From: Ettlia oleoabundans
Taxonomy: Eukaryota; Chlorophyta; Chlorophyceae; Chlamydomonadales
DNA length: 22,364 bases
NCBI GenBank assembly: GCA_019693395.1
Contig: JAAMXP010000475.1
Span: forward strand, 1-22,364
Reading direction: 5' to 3'
The notes below the pieces were generated by a model, which was given only the letters and a program-made list of their open reading frames with translations, was not told the origin of the DNA and ran no database searches. The position numbers were made by a program, and so were the translations under genes. The first letter of the stretch is position 1. The number at the start of each line of letters is the position of its first letter. Of this stretch, positions 1 through 9,372 are shown in pieces.

Positions 1-114
1 GGGGGGCCTTGAATAGGAGTGCTTGCAATCAGTCGTTCATAAAGTTTACTGACATATAGCATGCGGAAGCGACCCAGGCACTTGAAGTAGGGTATGCCCC
101 AGCAGGGCATATAC
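1..114 (-). other. Probable VTC4 intron at the left edge
   Basis: If exon 271-142 splices at its GTGAGC donor, this is intron sequence of the VTC4 gene. No further DUF202 helix is readable in it. The first six bases are G. Confidence 0.4.
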
Positions 115-3100
115 CTAAACTAGGAGTTGTCCTTGGCTCACCCTGGATGCAAAGCAGGCCTTGTCCGTTGAAGGGTCACAGCTGGACGAGCCGCCGGTGG
201 TGCTGCTGCCCGTTATGAACTGCATGCCCGAGCCTGAAAGCAGGCTCGTAGCTGTGAGCATGATGAGCACGCTGCAGAAGGATGGGAGGAAGGACCAGTT
301 GAGTGGGCATGGGCTTGTGGATGGCAACAATGCTATACACTAACTGATTTATTATGGTAAAGCAGACGAGCTGAGAAATAAACTGGCCTATTCACCCGCA
401 TGCCCACAGACCATCTGCATGCCCACCCACCTGATTTGCAGCCACTGCAGGAATGTGCGCTCGTTGGCAAAGAAGGTTTTGGGCTCCACCCGGGTTCGCA
501 CCAGGGCCTTGGCACGGCCTGCTGGCAGGGCAAGGGAGACAAGACATGCACAGCGGGGACATCAACCATCAAAGCTGGAAAGCGCATATGCTAGGACATA
601 ACCAGGAAGAAAACAACCAAAGGCATGCAACTCTCATCACAGTCAAGAATGCACGCAACTGGGCGACACGACAGGGCAGAATAAATGGCTGCCCGACGTA
701 AACTTGAATGAGGGTAGGCCTCCACATACTGCCAGCTCAAGCGGCAGCAATGAGTGTGGCCGACCTGATGAGGACAAGCCAGCGAGCCGTCCACATGCCA
801 GGCGAAGTTGGGCACAAGCAGCCAAGGCAGCCCCCTCCTGCTCACCGGCGCGTGACGCGGAAGCGCTGCCGGAGCCGCTACTGCCTGACGGTGCCGTTGG
901 CATCTGGTACGACAGCGGGAGGAAGGACGAAGCGCCCGTTGGTGCCGCCAAACCTCCGGCGGCTGCTGCCTGCTTGTTGCCGCCACTGCGCCCGCTATTA
1001 ATGCCGCTTCCCCGCTCTGGGGCGCTCTTTTCTGCATTACAACCGGAATGGCGTGACTAGACAGATGATGGCGCAGCTGGGTTTGCCTGTGGACCCCAGC
1101 ATACGCAAACAACCCTCACGCGTCACGCATGCCTCTGCATGCAGCTGCCCATATCAGTGGTAGAAAGGCTGCCACGACCGTCTCCTGCCTGCTTCAATGT
1201 TTCAATCACCCACCTATGGTAGCCTCGCCCGACTGCCCAGCCTCTATATCTTGTGCAGAGTCCATTGGGGTGGAGGTGATGGAGTGAGCGGGCGAGGCAA
1301 CTCCCAACCGACCACCCGCCGCCACGCCAGATGGCTGCAGCAGGGCCCGGGATGCAGCTGCCAAGGGCTGCATGTTTAGGCTGCTGTGATCTGTCGTGTT
1401 TGGAACATGCGGCAGCGTGAGTGGGTTTTGATAGACAGGCCAGGTGTGGTTGCGGGGGTGCTGGGGTGCTGCGCCTCCACTGCCCGCCTCTGCGTGCGCC
1501 TGGCCCTGCTGCTGCGGCTTGTTGGCGCCGCGTCCCGTGCCCCCCGCCACACCCGTGTTTGCCCAAGGCAGCCACGTCCGACCGCCACCTGTGCTGCTCT
1601 GGCTGTCGCTGGTGCCGCTGCTGGCGCTGTCGCCGGCCACTGGCGCCGTCCTGTTGCGGTGCAGGAAGCGCAGGGGTGCGGGGCGGTAGGGTGGCTCTCC
1701 TGGCTCCTTATCCGCATGGGACTCGGAGTTCTGAGGGAAGAGCCACGACGCACCCTTCTGCACCAACACATATGAAAAGCAGCATAGTGTGAAACAGGGG
1801 CATAAAACGGGCCAGAAAGAACAGCGGGGAAATGGAACTGTGCATCCATAAATGGTGCGGCAAAACCGCGAGCATAGGTAGTAGTGCCCTCTTTCACTGT
1901 GCTTTCCGTCACCGAATGCCCATACACTATCACCATCACAGTGTGGATTAGATGACACCACCAGGTACAGCTGCAGGTGGAAGGGGCTGGATCACCTGCA
2001 CATACTCGTCTGCGGAGTCGGCCATCTCTTCCCAGCTGGCCGGGCTCATGCGGTTTGGGTCAGACTCATCTGCACCACAGGCAGGCCGGTGTGGGGGGTG
2101 GGGGCGGTGGAGGGGGGGTGGGGGGTGTAATGTTGCTGCTGCTGGGCACAATCATGCCAGTCGGCCCCTTAGGCTGCCCCAAAAGCACGAGGCATAACAT
2201 GACGCTGGCCACACAGCACGCTGCCGGTCTGGCTCAAGGCCGCATCACATCAATTGCAGGCAGTGCTTGCCTGGCAGGAACCAGTAGGGCACATTGCGGC
2301 AGGCGTGCTGGTAGAGCATGGCGGTGCCGTGAAGGAACTTGGAGTACTTGGGCACAGGCAGCAGCATGCCTGCCAGACGGAGAGGGTGCTTGAAGAGTGA
2401 GGGTGGCAAAGGGGCGGCATTAGCTTGGGAGGGGCTTGCCTCCTGGAGGAGGCTGGCAATGCCTAGCTCGGCTCCCGCCTGAACTCGTGGCAGCAGAGGC
2501 CAGCACACCACCGGTTGGGAAGCCTGGCCCAACTCCAGATTGAAACTTGCTTCTCCCACCAGACAACCATGAACCGCAGCGACCTCTACTTTGCTCCCGC
2601 TTCCCTCGCCACCCATCACCCACCCGTCTGCAGCAGGCCCTCCACCCACTCCGGCGGCTCCGACTGCAGCTTGATCTCCACCACAGCATAAGGGAAGTAG
2701 GTGACATCAGCAGGGCCCAGCGGGGCACTCATGTCCCTGCGGCAGCACGGGAGTGAAGCAGCAGTAAGTGATGGATGCTGGGCCTTGCAGCAGATAGAAC
2801 AGGGGCATGGGCACTGCATGCGTGGGATAGGGAATAATGCAGATTCAGGGCCGGGGCTACCACAGCGCCAGCACACTGACAACTGCCCCAACCATGCTGG
2901 GGCTTCACCTGCACCAGTCTCCGCGTGCGCGTGGGGCACCCGCCTCCCGCACCATGTGCAGCCGAGTGTCCAGGCTGATGCGGACCTGCATGGTTTACTT
3001 GAGTGTGACTGGATGAAAGAGTGCTGGGCTGGGGACTGAAGTGAGGAATTGTGGGCAGTGTGGCGATGCATGCTCCTTCGCTGGCATTTGTCAGCTGCCA

Positions 3101-5671
3101 TAGCTCGATTTTAGCATAACCAAATGCAGGAAGGGTGATGGGCCCATCTTCTCAAGCTTTAAAGTTGAGTGGCAACACCCCTCCTGTCCCACCTGGTTGT
3201 TGCTCGACTCTTGGAAGGCAATGCGGGTGCAGCTGGTGCGGATCAGAGGTTCCTGTATCGGGCAAAGGGGCAGGCAGGATGGTGGAGAGGTGGCAGGGGG
3301 CACTAGATAGAAAACTTAAGGTAAGTGAACTAAGGCTCTCTCCACACGGGCAGCATCAACGGCACCCCCGCCTCATCGCAAGAAACAACACAAAAACAAC
3401 CAGTGAGCTTGTAAAGCCTCCCATGCATCCACACAAGGCCACTCTTCAACAGCCACCCACCTGTCCCCTCTCCACCAGAAATTGCTGAGCACCCCGTAGG
3501 AACTCCAGCTGCTGCGGCGTATACGTCCCACCAGTGCCGCTCTTGGAACCCTGGAGCATCTCCGGCGGGCCGCCAGCGCCGGCTGCAGGACACATCATGT
3601 ACCATGTGACGGGTAAGTGGTGAGGTTATGGTGTGAGGTCAGCAGAGCCAGGCAGGTGGGCAAGGAACAGAAGCAAGCATGCAGGGGGTGTGTCATCCAG
3701 CTGCTAGAAAGTCAAGAGCGTTATGAGAGAGCGCTAAGAAGCCGCGCCCAACACCACTGCCACCGCTCCTTTGCCATGCTCCCCCTTCCCTCACTCTCCC
3801 TGTCCGGTTCGTAAGCCCGCCCACCATCTGCCCATTGAACCCACTCACTTGTGTAGTCAACGATGTAGCGCTGCTCAATAGGCGCACGCTGCTTGTAGCT
3901 GCACACGGGGGTGGAGTGGGGTGGGGTAGGGTGTGTGTGGGTGGGTGGGTGCGTGGGATCCAACACCCGGAAAACACAAAAGTATGGCGCATGGCGCTGG
4001 AGTTCAGGCAACATTGAGGTATAGGGCAATAGCTAGATAAGGTGCCAATCCCGCTCACCTTTTCTCCCCACTGTCTGGCTCCCTGTGCACCTTGCGCTCC
4101 ACAAACACGCGCTGGTCGGGAGACAGCTGCCGCTCACCGTACCTTTTTTTGGGGGGGGGGTGCGCGGGCGGGATAAGTATAGAAGAGTGGACAAGGGCGC
4201 CAGCAAAACCAACACAACATCAGCATTAATGTAAACTGGAACTAGTCGACGGCAGGGCCACAGGAACAGCAGCGCAAGAACCATTTGGCAATGCCAAAGG
4301 GCGTCGCATTTACTTTAGATGGGTACAGCTGCCGGTGGGTGCCTGGCCCCTCCCAGCAGGCCTGCCCACTCACCAGCGCAGGCGCACCACGCTGGCACGG
4401 TCGTCCTTGCGCAGGCGGTCATGGTAGGAAGAAAGAGTGTCTGCAGCATGATGGGAAGCCAATAAGGCAACCATTTCAATAGGCAGCAAGAGCCTGAACC
4501 AGGTGCCTGCTGGTATGGGCTCAAGTCAAGGGCCTGCCGCAGGGCTCTTCTGCAATGTTGCAGGAAGCAGCCGTCCCAAACGCAGCCCCCCACCACCTCC
4601 TCAGCACCTACCAGTGCTGTCGTAGTAGACTGAGGTCACCTCCCCCGAGTCACTCACAGCTGCCTGGTCCCGCAGAAAGGCAACCTGGTACGGGCTGCCT
4701 GCAGGGGTGGAAGAATGGGTATGTGGTAAAAAGACGAGGGGAAGGGCCAGACGGCGGCAACCAATGCAGCAGCGTGGCAATGTAACAAGCACAGCTTGAA
4801 TAAAAAACTGGGTTTTCGTTGCCCAGAGTAATGCTTTGAGCCACCACCCACCTTCTGTCAGCTTCTGCCTGTCTCCGAAGATCAGAACCGGTAGGTGGCG
4901 GATCACTTCCGTCTTGAACCGCATCACATCCGCGGGGTGCAGCCAGAACTCTGCAGCGAGAGGGGCGAAAGGGGCGGGCGCCAGCAGGTTGCAACAATTG
5001 TGATCGAACCCAAACAACCCGAGAACGGGTGGTGGAGAGAGCACTAGAGTGAGCATGCCAGGCAAGCTGCCTGTATTGAGCCGCAAGCCAGGCAGGCCCA
5101 CAAACCGGGCCACTCCCATCTTTGATACTTCTGCGGCTGCTGCAGCCCCACTTACTGCGTGTGACTCTCTGGAAAGTGTCAGGGGGCACCCACGTCGCAG
5201 GGAGACCCGCAAATGCAGCTGCATCGCTCTCAACCAGCCTGCGTTTGCCGGAACCATGGAAAGTTGGGATATGAGGGTGACTATTTTGGAAATATGCTAC
5301 GGCATTTATCAGATGGCAAGGCAGGAGGACAGGGCTGTCATCCAAAGACCTGGCGGTGCAGCACTGCCCCACCTGGCCAGCCGCCGTCCCTGACCTACCC
5401 CTCAACCAGCTATGTCCGACCCACGCAAACCAACCAGTCCCACAGGTTTGGACCCAATCTGCATGCCGCCTCGCAGAGCTGTGCAGCCATCACCCTTTCC
5501 ATGCCAAACATACAGAACATGAACACTTGCTTAGTGGCAGCCCAGCCCCCCCTGTCCACCTCCACAAATCTAATAACACACAACTGTCTGACCACCCAGC
5601 AGCGCCCTCTCCTAGCATCCCGCACTAGCACCCCACCCCTCGCGCACGCACGCGCGCGCGCGCACCAACAC

Positions 5672-5751
<80 letters not shown>

Positions 5752-7267
5752 GCCTGCAGAGCTCGTACGCGTCACTGAGTCCCACCACCAACGGCTCCAG
5801 CCTCAGCTCCCCCAGCAGAGCAGACTGGGCAGCACCCAGGTAGGCGCCATCAACGGACTCAAGTGCCAAATCGGCGCGCCCGCTGACTCGATTAGTGCTG
5901 GTGCCGTTGGTGGCAGCCTGCCAGTGCTGCTGCTGATCATACATCTGCAAGGGGAGGAGGCAGGAAGGGGACGGCACGGAAGAAGGTGAAAGCAACCTTG
6001 ACATACAATCATTGCAAGGGAAGGAGTACTGCAAGCAAGACTTGGATGGCGCCCAAGCCGGCGCTGCCCTTCCCTCCCTCGCCCCAATCAACAATCCCAC
6101 TGCCACAGCCACATGTGCCACCATTACAGCTCAATGCATCTCTCCAAAACCCAAATTCCACCCACATGCCTGTGCCAGCTGTGCACATGCCGCCACATTG
6201 TGTCGCACGAAGCGCTCCACCAGCACCAGCTCTTCAGCTGTGGCATCAAAGCAGGCGCGCAGCTGAGCCAGGTGATGGTCTAGCTGGTGAGAGCGCCCAC
6301 CAGCTGCACCCCCAGCCTGCGGGCAAGGGCAAGGCAGGGAAGAGCGGCAAGGGTGACATAATTGAGGGGTGAGTGACTGCACGGGTGAGTGACTGCATGG
6401 CGGAGGACGCTTGATGATGCAGGAAGTGCAAGTGGCACACCAGCACCCAACTGGGTGCACATGGTCAGTGATGCAACTGGGGGCGGGGCAACCACTGTTG
6501 AGGCGCAGCAAGGTGCGGGATGCCAGTGACTTGTGTGGGAGGACCTAGAAAACTGGCTCCCCAAGGAGAGCAGGTTTGGGAACGAATGTGCCGCCCACAC
6601 AGGGTGAGCAGCCATTCAAAGACGAAATCATTGAAGGTGAAAGAAAGTTGAGCAGAGGGGGAGAAGATAGATTTGGCCCCCAGGCAGCTTCTCAACCCCA
6701 GCTTCCCCACCCCCCGCACCTGCAGTAATTCCTCGCTCAACCCGCGCAGCTGGGTGCAGGCATCCAGCAGCGCCAGCCACAGCTGCTCCAGGGAACTCTT
6801 GACGAAAAGGCGCAGCCGCTCAACCTCATGGCAGTAGCTGCGCTCAAAGCCCAGCGGCTGAGCCTGGCCGCCCAATGGCGTCACGGCATGGCTGGCGTGG
6901 TCTGGGGCCCGGAAAGCGTCACCTGATGGTGGAGGTGCTGACGGCGCGGAGCTGTTACTGCTGTCGCCAAGGCCACCGCAGTAGGCTGCGTGTAGGTGCT
7001 GCAGCAGCGTGCCACTGCCAGGGGCGCTGCTGGTAGCAGGGGCAGCACCAGAGGCGGGGCCAACGCTTGCCTCAGCGTGCAGCTGAGCCAGCAGCGCCTT
7101 GTAGCGAATGTAACAGTGCTTGAACTTGTCAATGACCTGCACCCAGGAGGGCAAAGGATGGATGATCGCATGATTGACACAAGTGATACAAAAATACACT
7201 GGGCGCTGGTGCACAGGCGGCCGCCGCGGCCGCTCACCTGCTCATGCAGGATGTCCGCCAGTGCCAT
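115..7267 (-). CDS. VTC4: VTC4-like polyphosphate polymerase (SPX-VTC-DUF202), 3' end off window
   Basis: Known family role: VTC4 makes polyphosphate from ATP and moves it into vacuoles or acidocalcisomes. Exons, 5' to 3': 7267-7238, 7136-6720, 6316-6170, 5944-5754, 5238-5156, 4950-4852, 4698-4612, 4440-4374, 4142-4059, 3898-3849, 3582-3461, 3252-3193, 2985-2909, 2736-2624, 2369-2271, 2069-1996, 1757-1214, 1031-846, 518-431, 271-142. Phases agree throughout, giving at least 916 residues. The start is chosen because MALADILHEQ plus VIDKFKHCYIRYKALL aligns with the SPX N-terminus without a gap. Residues about 1-210 are SPX, with its binding lysines missing. Residues about 285-575 are the VTC tunnel domain: RKFWLHP, HLPVLIF, YHDRLRKDDR, RLRWYG, FVERKVHR, GEKS, VRISLDT, FPYAVVEIKLQ, PPEWV and KYSKFLHG. 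Then comes a Gly/Ser/Pro linker of about 265 residues, and DUF202 begins at VEPKTFFANERTFLQWL with one membrane helix. The exon at 271 either splices at 142 and continues off the edge or stops at 115-117; splicing is likelier because two helices are missing. Confidence 0.88.
272..430 (-). other. VTC4 intron inside the first DUF202 helix
   Basis: The upstream exon ends CAAATCAG before gtggg, and the downstream exon begins after ctgcag. Joining them gives WLQ-IS-VLIMLTATSLL, the expected first DUF202 membrane helix, with the junction inside a serine codon. This join is strong evidence that both short exons are real. Confidence 0.8.
2089..2127 (+). other. G-quadruplex-type tract in VTC4 intron 15
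   Basis: This has at least five runs of three or more G with short spacers on the plus strand. For the minus-strand VTC4 transcript it is a C-rich tract lying about 20 nt upstream of the acceptor of exon 2069-1996, so it doubles as the polypyrimidine tract. Confidence 0.75.
3907..3957 (+). other. G-quadruplex-type tract in VTC4 intron 9
   Basis: About nine GGG or GGGG runs sit within 50 nt, broken by single T or A and a short GT stretch. On the coding strand this is a C-rich tract ending about 7 nt before the acceptor of exon 3898-3849. Confidence 0.75.
4144..4160. other. Homopolymer pair (T7 then G10) at a VTC4 acceptor
   Basis: On the coding strand the intron ends with ten C, then seven A, then G, followed by exon 4142-4059. 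The exon is required by frame: it supplies WYGERQLSPDQ and FVERKVHR of the VTC domain. The acceptor therefore has no pyrimidine in its last eight intron bases. Confidence 0.8.
5641..5752. repeat. Alternating purine-pyrimidine tract with a (CA)n microsatellite
   Basis: About 112 bp are nearly all alternating purine and pyrimidine: CG/CA-mixed at 5641-5664, an imperfect CA part, then an uninterrupted CA run of about 73 nt (5677-5749) ending in CGCG. It lies in VTC4 intron 4 (5239-5753). On the coding strand it reads (GT)n starting within a few bases of the splice donor. Such tracts can form Z-DNA and change length readily. Confidence 0.95.
5754..7267 (-). other. SPX domain region of the VTC4-like gene, degenerate lysine pocket
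   Basis: Four exons encode the SPX module. Helix 1 keeps the tyrosine (Y22) of the phosphate-binding cluster in IRYKALL, but leucine replaces the lysine expected four residues later. The later motif, which in yeast VTC4 reads NYTGFQKIIKKHDKK, is NVAACAQLAQMYDQQ here (about residues 189-203). Every lysine of that motif is therefore alanine, glutamine or methionine, while the flanking Asn, Tyr-Asp and hydrophobic spacing still align. The motif is encoded across the junction of exons 6316-6170 and 5944-5754. Neither flank contains lysines that another splice choice could restore. Confidence 0.75.
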
Positions 7268-7860
7268 GGCTGCAATGTTCGCCTTGTTGCTGTAAGAAAC
7301 CTCTAATCTGCTTCTAATGGGTTCGCCTGCCTGCTGTTGGTCTGACCTAGGCCCACGAGACTCCTTGAACTGGTTCAGCCCCTGTATCGCAGCCGCTGGA
7401 GAGCTCAGCGCCCCAGCCTGCCTCTGCACGACAAGCAGGCCAAAAGGGGGCGCCCGGCAGGGAGGCTGAGCGGGTTACTGACAAGTTGCCCCTCAGCTCG
7501 CCCACTCTTTCCACGGCGCGTCGGCAATCGCTCCCATCCCTTGCACAGATTTGCTCGCATTGCGCGCGCATAGACGCAAGCGAACGCGTTCACACGCGTT
7601 TCGCAGCGAGGGGTTGTACAGGTTGCACTACACGGCACCCACCGCGTCTTGGACAAACCAACTAGCTTGCAATGGGCTGCGTACCCGTTTACCACGATTT
7701 TCACGAGCGCACGTCGCCAGACAAGCACTGTTGCCCTACCCCCTGCTTGCAAGCGGCGGCAGGGATAGCGCCAGTTGACCAGCGAATTATCGGCGCAATC
7801 GATGAGGGATACGAAATATGCGATAACAATGGTTTGCGCGACGCGGGTGGGCAGAATTTA
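7268..7860. promoter_or_regulatory. Upstream region of the VTC4-like gene
   Basis: This is the sequence immediately 5' of the chosen VTC4 start codon. The VTC4 frame stays open upstream to about 7429, but the chosen ATG fits the SPX family. No TATA box or named binding site is convincing. The stretch 7672-7911 is open on the plus strand, but its codons are AT-rich and unlike the genes here, so I treat it as non-coding. Confidence 0.35.
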
Positions 7861-8122
7861 TGGTTCACGGTCATTGCCATTTGCAGCTGCAGCTGCAGGT
7901 CCGCTGCGTAGGTGGTCGGGCAGCCGCGTTGCCTTTCAGACAGACCCGCTTAATTCCTCATTCCCCCACCAGACGGGCGATGATAGTCGTTAAAACTTTG
8001 CTTATTTGCCTGTTTATACGGCATCATTCTCTGTCGGACAGGAATGATTCCCCAGATCTTCCATGCTGGACGCAGGCCAGCTACTACCACTGTGTGACGC
8101 CAGCTTCCGCAGCAAGAGCCGC

Positions 8123-8695
8123 ATTCCTTTGGTGCTCGTATGGCCACCTGCACCACTGTTATGGCAATCTGGTAGCCCACATGTGGCAGGTGAAGCTTTA
8201 CTAGCCCAATTCTGGCCTCTCAATCCAGTGCCGGTGGTGCAGCCAGGCAGGTATGCAGCGGCACGTGGCGCCGCACTGTCTCCGGCTCCTCCACGTATGC
8301 TGTTGTGCACAAGGCAGTGCCTCTGCCCCTCAACCTACATGGCCATGTCTTGCTTGATCCGGATGAGATGTAGCATGGTACTGCTGGCAGCAGCAACTCC
8401 AGCAGGGAATGGCGGCAGCCAGTTCGATGCAGGACGGTAGGGCTCTTGTTGCGGTCATGCCAACTGGTAACGGCAGCAGTAGCATATGTTGGGACGTTGT
8501 GCTGACACTGTACCTGATCCCTTCAACGCTTTGTCGTTGTAGATTGCTTCGCCTGACTATATGGGGTGGCAGTTTGAGTATAGTTTTCCATGCGATTCCT
8601 GAAGAAGGCATGTGGATGAGGTTTGTCGGGGGCATGATGAGCTGGTGAAGCAGCAACAGCGCCTGGTGAAGAGCCCGCTCATGGTTGCTGGCATT
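8123..8695 (+). other. Unresolved, possibly coding or decayed stretch
   Basis: Three peptide-like open stretches lie in different plus-strand frames. One (8123-8189) ends CYGNLVAHMWQ before gtgaag. One (8251-8371) begins after ggcag, contains STYAVVHKAVPLPLNLHG and ends at TAG. One starts after ttgtag at 8543 (IASPDYMGWQFEYSF), meets TGA at 8600-8602, and continues in the same frame as GHDELVKQQQRLVKSPLMVA. I recognise none of them. Third positions are less G/C-rich than in the confirmed genes. A TGTAA and an AATAAA at 8905-8933 could close such a gene. It may be a poorly predicted gene, a pseudogene or chance. Confidence 0.25.
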
Positions 8696-8904
8696 TCAGT
8701 AACGGCTGCGCGATCGAGACACTGATGCTGAACATGAGCACAGGTGACGAGCATGGCTGGCCCTCACGCGCTTCCTTGTTGGCGCCCGCTGCGCCACTGC
8801 CAGGTCATCCCAGCAACCACTTTGCTAAGCTACTGCGGGGGATGTAGTCCAGTTCGGCCCGAACCCCCGGTTGGCAGGGTGTCAAGGCTGGGTGCAAGTG
8901 AATG

Positions 8905-8909
8905 TGTAA
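8905..8909 (+). terminator. Possible poly(A) signal TGTAA
   Basis: TGTAA is followed about 20 nt later by AATAAA. It is the only plus-strand hint that a transcription unit ends in the 7268-9372 spacer. The motif is short and can occur by chance. Confidence 0.3.
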
Positions 8910-9372
8910 CAGAGAACAACATCGTGCAATAAACACCCACTTGCTCGCATGTTGTGTGCGGGCGGCGCCTGCGTGGGCTCCTTCCTGACACCAGCAAAGC
9001 CCTGGCGCTCACCCTGCTGGAACAAGGTTGTTGGACAGGCGCCTGGCACCCTTAAAAGCATTAAGTCACGCTGCGCGCATAGGGTTTGGGAGGGGTTGCT
9101 GTCCTCTTCGACCTTCACCTGCCTCAGCGGCCTGTATACTATATGCTGCATGTGGTTGAGTCAAGCTCTGTTCCCTTGCTCAACAGGTTGTGCAGAACCC
9201 CTGTGCCACGCTTGCCTTGCCGTATTGCAGCAAGCGGTTGACAACACGCCGACAGGCCGGGTTCGCTTCCACGTGTGCACAGGACGGGAGCCAGGATTGC
9301 CTGGGACCATTGCCAGAGCAGTGCTGAGCGCTGCAGTGCCACTTACAGCTAGCCCATCAGCGGCGGCCGCCC

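Noticed and set aside
107..591. GNATATNC (PHR1/PSR1-type) matches at 107-114 and 584-591
   Set aside because: Attractive for a phosphate gene, but both are in the 3' part of VTC4. A palindromic six-base match is expected several times by chance in 22 kb, and another occurs in a BCAT intron at 15933.
1206..1961. 251-codon minus-strand open frame as an independent gene
   Set aside because: Only 1757-1214 fits as an exon; it is the disordered linker of VTC4, bounded by good splice sites in phase with its neighbours.
4601..5405. Two long minus-strand frames read as separate proteins
   Set aside because: They are VTC4 exons read through introns; the spliced joins recover the VTC domain.
5213..5989. 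Long open frame with Thr-His repeats
   Set aside because: It is the (CA)n microsatellite read as protein. It overlaps VTC4 exons on the other strand, whose frames and similarity are clear.
7672..7911. 79-codon plus-strand open frame starting MGCVPVYHDF
   Set aside because: Codons are AT-rich compared with the genes here, no motif is recognisable, and it lies in a promoter region.
8543..8695. Possible selenocysteine TGA at 8600-8602
   Set aside because: No family match, no recognised SECIS element, and the reading frame itself is unproven.
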